Shown: positions 11,301-22,399 of the stretch, piece after piece | Layout: each line of letters starts with the position of its first letter | Numbering within the stretch: position 1 is the first letter of the stretch | NCBI GenBank assembly: GCA_032718475.1 | Contig: JAUCBJ010003814.1 | Coordinates: forward strand, 1-37,087 | Source of the DNA: Nemertoderma westbladi | Lineage: Eukaryota > Xenacoelomorpha > Nemertodermatida > Nemertodermatidae | DNA: 37,087 nucleotides | Direction: 5' to 3' | The notes under the pieces: model-generated | What the model saw: the letters and a program-made list of their open reading frames with translations, nothing else | Told to the model about the DNA's origin: nothing | Databases searched by the model: none | Translations under genes and position numbers: made by a program

Positions 11301-14300
11301 TGCTTAGAGGATGAGCTGGCCTAATTGGTTGCATGGCCTAATTGGTTGCTAAGAGGATGAGCTGGCTTAATTTGTTGCTAAGAGGATGCGCTAGCCTAAT
11401 TGGTTGCTAAGAGGATGAGCTAGCCTAATTGGTTGCAAGAAGAGGAGCTGGCCTAATTGGTTGCTAAGAGGAGGAGCTGGCCTAATTGGTTGCTAAGATG
11501 AGGAGCTGGCCTAATTGGTTGCTAAGAGGAGGAGCTGGCCTAATTGGTTGCAAGAGGATGACCTGTCCTAATTGGTTGCTAAGAGGAGGAGCTGGCCTAA
11601 ATGGTTGCAAGAGGATGAGCTGGCCTAATTGGTTGCTAAGAGGATGAGCAAGCCTAATTAGTTGCTAAGAGGGTGAGCTAGCCTAATTGGTTGCTAAGAG
11701 GATGAGCTAGCCTAATTGGTTGCTAAGAGGATGAGCTAGCCTAATTGGTTGCTAAGTGGAGGAGCTGGCCTAATTGGTTGCTAAGAGGGTGAGCTAGCCT
11801 AATTGGTTGCTAAGAGGATGAGCTAGCCTAATTGGTTGCTAAGAGGATGAGCTAGCCTAATTGGTTGCTAAGTGGAGGAGCTGGCCTAATTGGTTGCTAA
11901 GAGGATGAGCTAGCCTAATTGGTTGCTAAGAGGATGAGCTAGCCTAATTGGTTGCTAAGTGGAGGAGCTGGCCTAATTGGTTGCTAAGAGGGTGAGCTAG
12001 CCTAATTGGTTGCTAAGAGGATGAGCTAGCCTAATTGGTTGCTAAGAGGATGAGCTAGCCTAATTGGTTGCTAAGTGGAGGAGCTGGCCTAATTGGTTGC
12101 TAAGAGGATGAGCAAGCCTAATTAGTTGCTAAGAGGGTGAGCTAGCCTAATTAGTTGCTAAGAGGGTGAGCTAGCCTAATTGGTTGCTAAGAGGAGGAGC
12201 TAGCCTAATTGGTTGCTAAGAGGATGAGCTAGCCTAATTGGTTGCTAAGAGGATGAGCTAGCCTAATTGGTTGCTAAGAGGATGCGCTAGCCTAATTGGT
12301 TGCTAAGAGGATGAGCTAGCCTAATTGGTTGCAAGAAGAGGAGCTGGCCTAATTGGTTGCTAAGAGGATGAGCTAGCCTAATTGGTTGCTAAGAAGAGGA
12401 GCTAGCCTAATTGGTTGCTAAGAGGAGGAGCTGGCCTAATTGGTTGCTAAGAGGAGGAGCTGGCCTAATTGGTTGCAAGAGGATGAGCTAGCCTAATTGG
12501 TTGCAAGAGGAGGAGCTGGCCTATTTGGTTGCTAAGAGGATGAGCTGGCCTAATTGGTTGCTAAGAGGAGGAGCTGGCCTAATTGGTTGCTAAGAGGATG
12601 AGCTGGCCTAATTGGTTGCTAAGAGGATGAGCTAGCCTAATTGGTTGCTAAGAGGATGAGCTAGCCTAATCGGTTGCTAAGAGGATGAGCTAGCCTAATT
12701 GGTTGCAAGAGGAGGAGCTGGCCTATTTGGTTGCTAAGAGGATGAGCTGGCCTAATTGGTTGCTAAGAGGATGAGCTAGCCTAATCGGTTGCCAAGAGGA
12801 TGAGCTAGCCTAATCGGTTGCTAAGAGGATGAGCTAGCCTAATTGGTTGCTAAGAGGAGGAGCTGGCCTAATTGGTTGCAAGAGGAGGAGCTGGCCTAAT
12901 CGGTTGCTAAGAGGATGAGCTAGCCTAATTGGTTGCTAAGAGGAGGAGCTGGCCTAATTGGTTGCTAAGAGGAGGAGCTGGCCTAATTGGTTGCAAGAGG
13001 AGGAGCTGGCCTATTTGGTTGCTAAGAGGATGAGCTGGCCTAATTGGTTGCTAAGAGGAGGAGCTGGCCTAATTGGTTGCTAAGAGGATGAGCTGGCCTA
13101 ATTGGTTGCTAAGAGGATGAGCTAGCCTAATTGGTTGCTAAGAGGATGAGCTAGCCTAATCGGTTGCCAAGAGGATGAGCTAGCCTAATCGGTTGCTAAG
13201 AGGATGAGCTAGCCTAATTGGTTGCTAAGAGGAGGAGCTGGCCTAATTGGTTGCTAAGAGGAGGAGCTGGCCTAATTGGTTGCAAGAGGATGAGCTGGCC
13301 TAATTGGTTGCTAAGAGGATGAGCTGGCCTAATTGGTTGGTAAGAGGATGACCTGGCCTAATTGGTTGCTAAGAGGATGCGCTAGCTTAATTGGTTGCTA
13401 AGAGGATGAGCTAGCTTAATTGGTTGCTAAGAGGATGAGCTAGCTTAATTGGTTGCTAAGAGGATGAGCTAGCCTTATTGGTTGCAAGAGGATGAGCTGG
13501 CCTAATTGGTTGCTAAGAGGATGGCTAGCCTAATTGATTGCAAGAGGAGGAGCTGGCCTAATTGGTTGCAAGAGGATGAGCTGGCCTAATTGGTTGCTAA
13601 GTGGAGGAGCTGGCCTATTTGGTTGCTAAGAGGATGAGCTAGCCTAATTGATTGCTAAGAGGATGAGCTAGCTTAATTGGTTGCTAAGAGGATGAGCTAG
13701 CCTTATTGGTTGCAAGAGGATGAGCTGGCCTAATTGGTTGCTAAGAGGATGGCTAGCCTAATTGATTGCTAAGAGGAGGAGCTGGCCTAATTGGTTGCAA
13801 GAGGATGAGCTGGCCTAATTGGTTGCTAAGAGGAGGAGCTGGCCTAATTGGTTGCAAGAGGATGAGCTGGCCTAATTGGTTGCTAAGAGGAGGAGCTGGC
13901 CTAATTGGTTGCTAAGAGGTTGAGCTAGCCTAATTGGTTGCTAAGAGGAGGAGCTGGCCTAATTGGTTGCTAAGAGGTTGAGCTAGCCTAATTGGTTGCT
14001 AAGAGGATGAGCTAGCCTTATTGGTTGCAAGAGGATGAGCTGGCCTAATTGGTTGCTAAGAGGATGCGCTAGCTTAATTGGTTGCTAAGAGGATGAGCTA
14101 GCCTTATTGGTTGCAAGAGGATGAGCTTGCCTAATTGGTTGCTAAGAGGATGGCTAGCCTAATTGGTTGCAAGAGGATGAGCTAGCCTAATTGGTTGCTA
14201 AGAGGAGGAGCTGGCCTAATTGGTTGCTAAGAGGTTGAGCTAGCCTAATTGGTTGCTAAGAGGATGAGCTGGCCTAATTGGTTGCTAAGAGGAGGAGCTG

Positions 14301-17300
14301 GCCTAATTGGTTGCTAAGAGGATGAGCTAGCGTAATTGGTTGTTAAGAGGAGGAGCTGGCCTAATTGGTTGCTAAGAGGATGAGCTACCCTAATTGGTTG
14401 CTAAGAGGATGAGCTGGCCTAATTGGTTGCTAAGAGGAGGAGCTGGCCTATTTGGTTGCTAAGAGGATGAGCTGGCCTAATTGGTTGCTAAGAGGATGAG
14501 CTGGCCTAATTGGTTGCAAGAGGATGAGCTGGCCTAATTGGTTGCTAAGAGGATGAGCTGGCCTAATTGGTTGCTAAGAGGATGAGCTGGCCTAATTGGT
14601 TGCAAGAGGATGAGCTGGCCTAATTGGTTGCTAAGAGGATGAGCTGGCCTAATTGGTTGCTAAGAGGATGAGCTGGCCTAATTGGTTGCAAGAGGATGAG
14701 CTGGCCTAATTGGTTGCAAGAGGATGAGCTGGCCTATTTGGTTGCTAAGAGGATGAGCTGGCCTAATTGGTTGCTAAGAGGATGAGCTGGCCTAATTGGT
14801 TGCTAAGAGGATGAGCTGGCCTAATTGGTTGCAAGAGGATGAGCTGGCCTAATTGGTTGCTAAGAGGATGAACTGGCCTAATTGGTTGCTAAGAGGATGA
14901 GCTGGCCTAATTGGTTGCAAGAGGATGAGCTGGCCTAATTGGTTGCAAGAGGATGAGCTGGCCTAATTGGTTGCTAAGAGGATGAGCTGGCCTAATTGGT
15001 TGCTAAGAGGATGAGCTGGCCTAATTGGTTGCTAAGAGGATGAGCTAGCCTAATTGGTTGCTAAGAGGATGAGCTAGCCTAATTGGTTGCAAGAGGAGGA
15101 GCTGGCCTAATTGGTTGCTAAGAGGATGAGCTAGCCTAATTGGTTTCTAAGTGGAGGAGCTAGCCTAATTGGTTGCAAGAGGAGGAGCTGGCCTAATTGG
15201 TTGCTAAGAGGATGAGCTAGCCTAATTGGTTGCAAGAGGAGGAGCTGGCCTAATTGGTTGCTAAGAGGATGAGCTAGCCTAATTGGTTGCAAGAGGAGGA
15301 GCTGGCCTAATTGGCTGCTAAGAGGATGAGCTAGCCTAATTGGTTGCAAGAGGAGGAGCTGGCCTAATTGGTTGCTAAGAGGATGAGCTGGCCTAATTGG
15401 TGGCTAAGAGGATGCGCTAGCCTAATTGGTTGCTAAGAGGATGAGATACCCTAATTGGTTGCTAAGAGGATGAGCTGGCCTAATTGGTGGCTAAGAGGAT
15501 GCGCTAGCCTAATTGGTTGCTAAGAGGATGAGATACCCTAATTAGTTGCTAAGAGGATGAGCTAGCCTAATTGGTTTCTAAGTGGAGGAGCTAGCCTAAT
15601 TGGTTGCAAGAGGAGGAGCTGGCCTAATTGGTTGCTAAGAGGATGAGCTAGCCTAATTGGTTGCAAGAGGAGGAGCTAGCCTAATTGGTTGCTAGAGGAT
15701 GAGCTGGCCTAATTGGTTGCTAAGAGGATGAGCTAGCCTAATTGGTTGCTAAGAGGATGAGCTGGCCTAATTGGTGGCTAAGAGGATGCGCTAGCCTAAT
15801 TGGTTGCTAAGAGGAGGAGCTAGCCTAATTGGTTGCTAAGAGGAGGAGCTGGCCTAATTGGTTGCAAGAGGATGAGCTGGCCTAATTGGTTGCTAAGAGG
15901 AGGAGCTGGCCTAATTGGTTGCAAGAGGATGAGCTGGCCTAATTGGTTGCTAAGAGGAGGAGCTGGCCTAATTGGTTGCTAAGAGGAGGAGCTGGCCTAA
16001 TTGGTTGCAAGAGGATGAGCTGGCCTAATTGGTTGCTAAGAGGAGGAGCTGGCCTAATTGGTTGCTAAGAGGATGAGCTAGCCTAATTGGTTTCTAAGAG
16101 GAGGAGCTGGCCTAATTGGTTGCTAAAAGGAGGAGCTGGCCTAATTGGTTGCTAAGAGGAGGAGCTAGCCTAATTGGTTACAAGAGGAGGAGCTGGCCTA
16201 ATTGGTTGCAAGAGGATGAGCTACCCTAATTGGTTGCTAAGAGGAGGAGCTGGCCTAATTGGTTGCTAAAAGGAGGAGCTGGCCTAATTGGTTGCTAAGA
16301 GGAGGAGCTAGCCTAATTGGTTACAAGAGGAGGAGCTGGCCTAATTGGTTGCTTAGAGGAGGAGCTAGCCTAATTGGTTGCTAAGAGGATGAGCTGGCCT
16401 AATTGGTTGCTAAGAGGATGCGCTAGCCTAATTGGTTGCTAAGAGGATGATATACCCTAATTGGTTGCTAAGAGGATGAGCTAGCCTAATTGGTTGCTAA
16501 GAGGATGAGCTAGCCTAATTGGTTGCTAAGAGAAGGAGCTGGCCTAATTGGTTGCTAAGAGGGGGAGCTGGCCTAATTGGTTGCAAGAGGATGAGCTGGC
16601 CTAATTGGTTGCTAAGAGGATGAGCTAGCCTAATTGGTTACAAGAGGATGAGCTAGCCTAATTGGTTACAAGAGGATGAGCTAGCCTAATTGGTTTCTAA
16701 GAGGATGAGCTAGCCTAATTGGTTGCTAAAAGGAGGAGCTGGCCTAATTGGTTGCTAAGAGGAGGAGCTAGCCTAATTGGTTACAAGAGGATGAGCTGGC
16801 CTAATTGGTTGCTAAGAGGATGCGCTAGCCTAATTGGTTGCTAAGAGGATGATATACCCTAATTGGTTGCTAAGAGGATGAGCTAGCCTAATTGGTTGCT
16901 AAGAGGATGAGCTAGCCTAATTGGTTGCTAAGAGAAGGAGCTGGCCTAATTGGTTGCTAAGAGGGGGAGCTGGCCTAATTGGTTGCAAGAGGATGAGCTG
17001 GCCTAATTGGTTGCTAAGACGATGAGCTAGCCTAATTAGTTGCTAAGGGGATGAGAGGCCTAATTGGTTGCTAAGAGGAGGAGCTAGCCTAATTGGTTGC
17101 TAAGTGGAGGAGCTGGCCTAATTGGTTGCAAGAGGAGGAGCTGGCCTAATTGGTTGCTAAGAGGAGGAGCTGGCCTAATTGGTTGCTAAGAGGATGAGCT
17201 AGCCTAATTGGTTGCTAAGAGGATGAGCTAGCCTAATTGGTTGCTAAGAGGATGAGATACCCTAATTGGTTGCTAAGAGGATGAGCTAGCCTAATTGGTT

Positions 17301-19088
17301 GCTAAGAGGATGAGCTAGCCTAATTGATTGTTAAGAGGATGAGCTGGCCTAATTGGTTACTAAGAGGAGGAGCTGGCCTAATTGGTTGCTAAGAGGAGGA
17401 GCTGGCCTAATTGGTTGCTAAGGGGATGAGAGGCCTAATTGGTTGCTAAGGGGATGAGAGGCCTAATTGGTTGCTAAGAGGATGAGCTGGCCTAATTGGT
17501 TGCTAAGAGGATGAGATACCCTAATTGGTTGCTAAGAGGATGAGCTAGCCTAATTGGTTGCTAAGAGGATGAGCTAGCCTAATTGATTGTTAAGAGGATG
17601 AGCTGGCCTAATTGGTTACTAAGAGGAGGAGCTGGCCTAATTGGTTGCTAAGAGGAGGAGCTGGCCTAATTGGTTGCTAAGGGGATGAGAGGCCTAATTG
17701 GTTGCTAAGGGGATGAGAGGCCTAATTGGTTGCTAAGAGGATGAGCTAGCCTTATTGGTTGCAAGAGGATGAGCTGGCCTAATTGGTTGCTAAGAGGATG
17801 AGCTGGCCTAATTGGTTGCTAAGAGGAGGAGCTGGCCTAATTGGTTGCTAAGAGGATGAGATACCCTAATTGGTTGCTAAGAGGAGGAGCTGGCCTAATT
17901 GGTTGCTAAGGGGATGAGAGGCCTAATTGGTTGCTAAGAGGAGGAGCTGGCCTAATTGGTTGCTAAGAGGATGAGCTAGCCTAATTAGTTGCTAAGGGGA
18001 TGAGAGGCCTAATTGGTTGCTAAGAGGAGGAGCTGGCCTAATTGGTTGCAAGAGGATGAGCTGGCCTAATTGGTTGCTAAGAGGAGGAGCTGGCCTAATT
18101 GGTTGCTAAGAGGATGAGATACCCTAATTGGTTGCTAAGAGGAGGAGCTAGCCTAATTGGTTGCTAGAGGATGAGCTGGCCTAATTGGTTGTTAAGAGGA
18201 TGAGATGAGCCAGCCTAATTGGTTGCTAAGAGGATGAGCTGGCCTAATTGGTTGCTAAGAGGATGCGCTAGCCTAATTGGTTGCAAGAGGAGGAGCTGGC
18301 CTAATTGGTTGCTAAGAGGAGGAGCTGGCCTAATTGGTTGCTAAGAGGAGGAGCTGGCCTAATTGGTTGCTAAGAGGATGAGATACCCTAATTGGTTGCT
18401 AAGAGGATGAGCTAGCCTAATTGGTTGCTAGAGGATGAGCTGGCCTATTTGGTTGCTAAGTGGAGGAGCTGGCCTAATGGTTTGCTAAGAGGATGAGATG
18501 CCCTAATTGGTTGTTAAGAGGATGAGCTAGCCTAATTGGTTGCTAGAGGATGAGCTGGCCTATTTGGTTGCTAAGTGGAGGAGCTGGCCTAATGGTTTGC
18601 TAAGAGGATGAGATGCCCTAATTGGTTGTTAAGAGGATGCGCTAGCCTAATTGGTTGCAAGAGGAGGAGCTGGCCTAATTGGTTGCTAAGAGGAGGAGCT
18701 GGCCTAATTGGTTGCTAAGAGGAGGAGCTAGCCTAATTGGTTGCTAAGAGGATGAGCTGGCCTATTTGGTTGCTAAGTGGAGGAGCTGGCCTAATGGTTT
18801 GCTAAGAGGATGAGATGCCCTAATTGGTTGTTAAGAGGATGCGCTAGCCTAATTGGTTGCTAGAGGATGAGCTGGCCTAATTGGTTGTTAAGAGGATGAG
18901 ATGAGCCAGCCTAATTGGTTGCTAAGAGGATGAGCTGGCCTAATTGGTTGCTAAGAGGATGCGCTAGCCTAATTGGTTGCTAAGTGGAGGAGCTGGCCTA
19001 ATGGTTTGCTAAGAGGATGAGATGCCCTAATTGGTTGTTAAGAGGATGAGCTAGCCTAATTGGTTGCTAAGAGGATGAGCTGGCCTAA
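5317..19088. repeat. 13.8-kb minisatellite, 28/29-bp unit, about 475 copies
   Basis: Uninterrupted head-to-tail array. The common unit is 29 bp: it begins GGTTGCTAAG, continues AGGATGAG or AGGAGGAG, and ends CTAGCCTAATT or CTGGCCTAATT. A frequent 28-bp form has GCAAG in place of GCTAAG. Other recurring variants are AAGTGG for AAGAGG, GTTAAG, ATGCGC, GAGATACCC, and GGGGATGAGAGG; several are confined to sub-regions (for example GAGATACCC and GATGAGAGGCC around 15.4-18.6 kb). The length is not a multiple of three and every frame meets stops within a few units, so it is not a protein gene. Longer segments are themselves duplicated. The array lies between TMEM33 and the first visible copine exon, so it may be intergenic or inside a copine intron. 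Confidence 0.97.
7397..9619. repeat. About 2.0-kb higher-order duplication inside the 29-bp array
   Basis: The segment around 7380-7610 and that around 9395-9620 carry the same rare variants in the same order, including the unusual GGGCTACTTTGTTG / GGGTTACTTTGTTG unit at 7427 and 9440. The offset is 2013 bp, about 69 units. The order of variants upstream of each also agrees (GTTAAG runs, then TTGATTGCTAAG with ATGCGC or ATGCAC near 6960 and 8975). A block of about 70 units was therefore duplicated as one piece. Confidence 0.75.
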
Positions 19089-19579
19089 CAGGCGACGACA
19101 GACGACGACATTAGGCAACTCGCCAATGGCACCCATATGTTAAGGCTTCGCTCACTTCGTGGCTCGCCCCACATGGTCTTGATCGTGGGGGTGGTCCACC
19201 GAACAGTTACGAATTTTAGACTAAAGAAGACAATTGTTTAAATTATATTGTTTAATTGATAATATGATACTCACATTGCACTTATACAGTAAGATATACA
19301 GTATATTGTATAATTACAACATTAAAAGTTAAGTTACAATAATACTTTGGACAATGGCGTGGCTAGTATTATAGCCCAATGTATTGTCTGGGAGTGCCGG
19401 GCAGGTAGGGGTGGTGTGCAGTGCTTGCAAAAAAAGGGGTGGGGGATATTACTATTATGTGGATTGTGAGGTGAGGGATTATGGGGCGAGCGATGAAAGT
19501 AAGCGAGCTTAGCATACAGGTACCACGAACTCAATCGGTGGGTCTTTTATTCTGTTGATCTGTTGATATCCTTGCTTTA
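19089..19579. other. Non-coding spacer after the 29-bp array
   Basis: Starts with a GACGACAGACGACGAC-like simple stretch (19092-19110) and CTTCGCTCACTTCGTGGCTCG (about 19145-19165), then AT-rich sequence. A short antisense frame at 19334-19534 has no family signature. No copine or other exon is recognisable. Confidence 0.45.
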
Positions 19580-19949
19580 AGGCCTCTTTACACGTGGCAA
19601 CTTTTAGAGCAACTTTCTCGGCAACTTTTAGAGCAAACCAGGTTGCCGATCAAGTTGCTCCGTGTAAACACGTAAGTTGCTGAAAAAAATTGCCGTAAAA
19701 TTTGCTCAACTTTTACGGCAACTTGAAGGAATTTGCGTTGGCGAATTAAAGCGGGATAATCAAATTAAATTATCAAAAACTAGCTAGTAGATAAAATGAC
19801 CCACTATTTTACAGTTAAACTCGCCAAGTTGCTCTAAAAGTTGCTGGTAAAGTTGCCACTTGTAAACAGCGATTAAATTAATTTGCTCCAAAAAAGTTGC
19901 TAGTTTGCCGAGAAAGTTGATCTAAATGTTTCCACGTGTAAACAGACCT
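19580..19949. mobile_element. MITE, 370 bp, long terminal inverted repeats, TTA target duplication
   Basis: The left end begins AGGCCTCTTTACACGTGG and runs through ACTTTCTCGGCAA. The reverse complement of the right end begins AGGTCTGTTTACACGTGG and runs through the same ACTTTCTCGGCAA. The arms are about 46 bp with roughly six mismatches. The flanks are TTA (19577-19579) and TTA (19950-19952). A 3-bp TWA target duplication is the rule for PIF/Harbinger elements, so a non-autonomous PIF/Harbinger MITE is the best guess. Inside, about 19826-19875 is another inverted copy of the same GCAACTTTTAGAGCAACTT motif, so the element contains a duplicated end. No protein is encoded. Confidence 0.8.
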
Positions 19950-20252
19950 TTAGGGGTAGAATAGCCTACGTTGATAGTTAGACGTAAAGGATAATATATT
20001 ATTTGTTAAATAAGTTAAATTTGTATAAGTTACTGTATAATGTACAATGCTCTATATGTATATTACATGTTCTCATACTGTATAATATTAATATTGATGT
20101 TTCAATATTTACAAAGTATAATAATTCTAATAAAAATATGTATGGTAGAAAAATACATTATTGCGTTTTTCCTTTCTCTCTGCGTTTTTCCTCCCTCTCT
20201 GGTTGTTTTTCCGCGTAATTCTTTTCCCCCCTTGTTTACAGTCTGTTTTACC

Positions 20253-20337
20253 CCAGCCCTAGCTCAGTTGGCAGAGCGTGTGACTTGGAATCTCTAGGTA
20301 CCTAGTTCAATCCCAAATTCCGGTGAATGTTTTTTTG
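20253..20337 (+). other. tRNA-derived sequence (SINE head or tRNA pseudogene)
   Basis: A good polymerase III A box, TAGCTCAGTTGG (20260-20271), is followed at normal tRNA distance by a B box GTTCAATCC (20305-20313) and a T7 run (20330-20336) that could stop polymerase III. The D-arm is intact (GCTC...GAGC) and the anticodon loop would read CTTGGAA. The T stem and acceptor stem do not pair, so it is not a working tRNA. Sequence after the T run (GGTAGTAAGCC, ACCTACCTGGGAGG) may be the body of a SINE. Confidence 0.6.
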
Positions 20338-20769
20338 TTGTAAGATTGGTAGTAAGCCATTCCAGGAGACCTACCTGGGAGGTTACCTTACGCCGCGGAA
20401 TTGATAGCCTCGTTGCTTTTCGTCATCGTCTCCGTTCACACAAAAACAGCGAAGACGGCACCAAAAGGGCGCATAACGTATTGGTAAGACAAACCAATAC
20501 AGAAAGATATTGATGAAAAATTGCTATTAATTAGTTTTTTTTTATATTACCATAAAGTCGATAATTTTTTGTACCGGTTTTGTGAGGACGCGGAAAGAAT
20601 TAGCCTGATTTCGATAAACCTCAGATTAACCCCCAACTTTCAGGGAGTGACGAAAATGTTATTATTTAAGTAGCGAGGTACATGTATATATCATTGTCGT
20701 ATTGCCCCCCCCCCCCCCCCTGACTATAATATGTAACATTATGTCACGTGTAGTTTCATCGTTCCCTAG
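20338..20769. other. Non-coding; end of the intron before the first visible copine exon
   Basis: Possible SINE body to about 20460, then AT-rich sequence with a C16 run at 20705-20720. A pyrimidine-containing acceptor TTCATCGTTCCCTAG ends it at 20769. I looked for the preceding copine exon (the start of the vWA domain with its first MIDAS motif) and did not find it here. Confidence 0.5.
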
Positions 20770-20944
20770 AGAACCAACATCTCTACACTACTGGGGCCCC
20801 TACCACGCCAACCAATACGTTCTGGCGCTCCGATCTGTAGGAGAAATCATCGAGAGTTACGATAGCGATAAACGATTCCCTTGCTATGGTTTCGGTGCGG
20901 TATACGATACTGACACCAGTGACGTCAGCCATCAATTTAATTTG
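20770..20944 (+). CDS. Copine, internal exon (early part of the vWA/copine domain)
   Basis: Encodes EPTSLHYWGPYHANQYVLAL and then SVGEIIESYDSDKRFPCYGFGA and VSHQFNL. This is the signature block of copines (typically PTSLHY, NEYL, VGxIIQDYDSDKMFPAFGFGA, VSHEF). Copines are cytosolic calcium-dependent phospholipid-binding proteins with two C2 domains and a C-terminal vWA-like domain; they move to membranes on calcium rise and recruit partner proteins. The exon ends in frame at TTTG|GTTAGT, intron phase 0, and joins the exon at 28076. The start is the less certain end: CCTAG gives 20770, an alternative CTAGAG gives 20772, and TGTAG gives 20754. The two C2 domains and the first MIDAS aspartates must lie in exons upstream of this, which I could not find in the window. 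Confidence 0.88.
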
Positions 20945-21042
20945 GTTAGTTTTATCGGATAATTATAATATATAAATAATAAATAACTTTATTCAAAAAC
21001 TTATATATTATTTAACTCAGGTAGATTTACTACTACTACTAC

Positions 21043-21166
21043 TAGATCGAGCGAACTCGGACAGTGGAAATGAGATCCTTCCAGGCTTCCCGATTCTCCA
21101 ACTACTACTAGAGCGAGCGAACTCGGACAGTGGAAATGAGATCCTTCCAGGCTTCCCGATTCTCCA
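21043..21166 (-). repeat. Two-copy 66-bp tandem duplication at the 3' end of LINE B
   Basis: GAGCGAACTCGGACAGTGG starts at 21049 and again at 21115. The whole unit through CCCGATTCTCCA is repeated exactly, and the second copy carries its own ACTACTACTAGA link, the same simple sequence that forms the LINE B tail. The unit therefore includes the tail, as if the 3' end were copied twice during insertion, or a slippage event used the two tails. Confidence 0.85.
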
Positions 21167-21199
21167 TAGTTGTCGCAATTTCTTTACTCCCAAGTTCAG

Positions 21200-21550
21200 T
21201 ATCCCTTTCAAGTTGATCTATATATGTTATGGCCGGTCATCCACGACTACGCTTTCCATGAGTTGGTTGCCAGAGAAGTAGATCTGGTATGACCTCGTCT
21301 TTACTTCGCCAGCAGTGCCCACTGAATCTTAATCTGCGTTCACGGAGGGTGGTTGATACAGGTGGTATTGTACCATAAAGCTCGGCGTTTGTCATGTGTT
21401 GTCTCCAGCTGATGTTTAGGGCTGCCCTTAGTAGTCTTGTGTAGCAACCATCAATTTGTTGTTCAAGTGATTTAGTCAGTGTCCAGGTCTCACCCCCGTA
21501 TAAAAATACACTTTCCACTGTGGCTCGAAAGAACTTAGTCTTCAGGTGCC
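21200..21550 (-). pseudogene. LINE B ORF2, C-terminal fragment
   Basis: Minus-strand protein with LKTKFFRATVESVFLYGGE, TWTLTKSLEQQIDGCYTRLLR, NISWRQHMTNAELYG, RERRLRFSGHCWRS and LLWQPTHGKRSRG. This is the conserved C-terminal block after the RT domain in this LINE group. The block is open from 21237 to LINE C and stops shortly after RSRG. The 5' neighbour of this fragment is the (TCTA)n tail of LINE C, so the frame starts at an insertion junction, not a gene start. Confidence 0.8.
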
Positions 21551-21881
21551 TAGATAGATAGATAGATTTATTTATACATTATGTAAAAACAATAACAAAT
21601 ACACCAAACAATGTACCGGTATAAAGGTATTGTCCAACATAACATATAGGATTACCCCTAAAGCTTTGCAGCTTATTTCCAAGGGGGTCCTTTATGTTAC
21701 TTGGTTACAAATACAATATTACACTACGCTAACCTAAAACCAATATAAAACGTAATTACACTATGTACATGTACAACTTTACCAAGAGCGTGACAATGTC
21801 CGACTCAACGATAAAGATGTAATGTACAGAACAATTTATTATAAAACGTAATTACAGTATAAATAGTAAATAATTAATAAA

Positions 21882-22230
21882 CTAATAACTTACTGTAGGA
21901 CTATTGTACCTAATTTTACATTGCACACGGAGGTGAGATTTAACTGCAGATTTAAAAGAATGTTGATTATCTAGGTTTTTAATTTCATTAGGCAGAGCGT
22001 TCCAATTTTTAATGCCGTTAAAAAAGAAAGTATCAGATTCAAAGGATTTACAATTCGGGAGGTAGAAGTTTGATGCACTAGCTCTGGTACTGTAAGAGTG
22101 TGTATCGCGTACTCTGTTGAATTTTTGTTTTAGGTAATTGGGACATTTACCATTATACACTTTATGCACATGGTTAAGACGTAGCTGCTTAACTCTACTA
22201 TCTAAGTTAAGTAGTCCAGATTCAGAAAAG
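21882..22230 (-). pseudogene. LINE C, C-terminal block
   Basis: Encodes HKVYNGKCPNYL, THSYSTRASASNFYLP, FFFNGIKNWNALPNEI and FKSAVKSHL. This is the well-known C-terminal region of CR1/L2-type ORF2 proteins (YSTR, followed by W-N-x-LP). It is intact to its stop codon at 21882-21884 and then passes into the 3' UTR. An upstream frameshift separates it from the YLG block near 22400. Confidence 0.75.
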
Positions 22231-22399
22231 TCATCTGGAGTTAGGTGGTGCCTAGGTTTCTAGTCTTTAATAAATCGTACTACTTTATTCTGAGCTACTT
22301 GTAATTTACATTTAAGCTGTTTGGTTAAGCCTTCATACCAAGTAGAGCATGCATAGTCCATGTGACACTGTTTTAAAGAAGAGCAAAGTAACTTGCGGG

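Noticed and set aside
5317-19088. The 29-bp array as a CRISPR array
   Set aside because: There are no unique spacers; units are contiguous and the context is a eukaryotic genome with introns and LINEs.
20003-20297. Two overlapping plus frames before the tRNA-like sequence
   Set aside because: AT-rich composition gives runs of I, L, Y and N with no family resemblance; the second frame runs into the tRNA-like sequence.
20253-20337. A functional tRNA gene
   Set aside because: A and B boxes are good but the T stem and acceptor stem do not pair; the same holds for 36296-36375, where the anticodon stem also fails.
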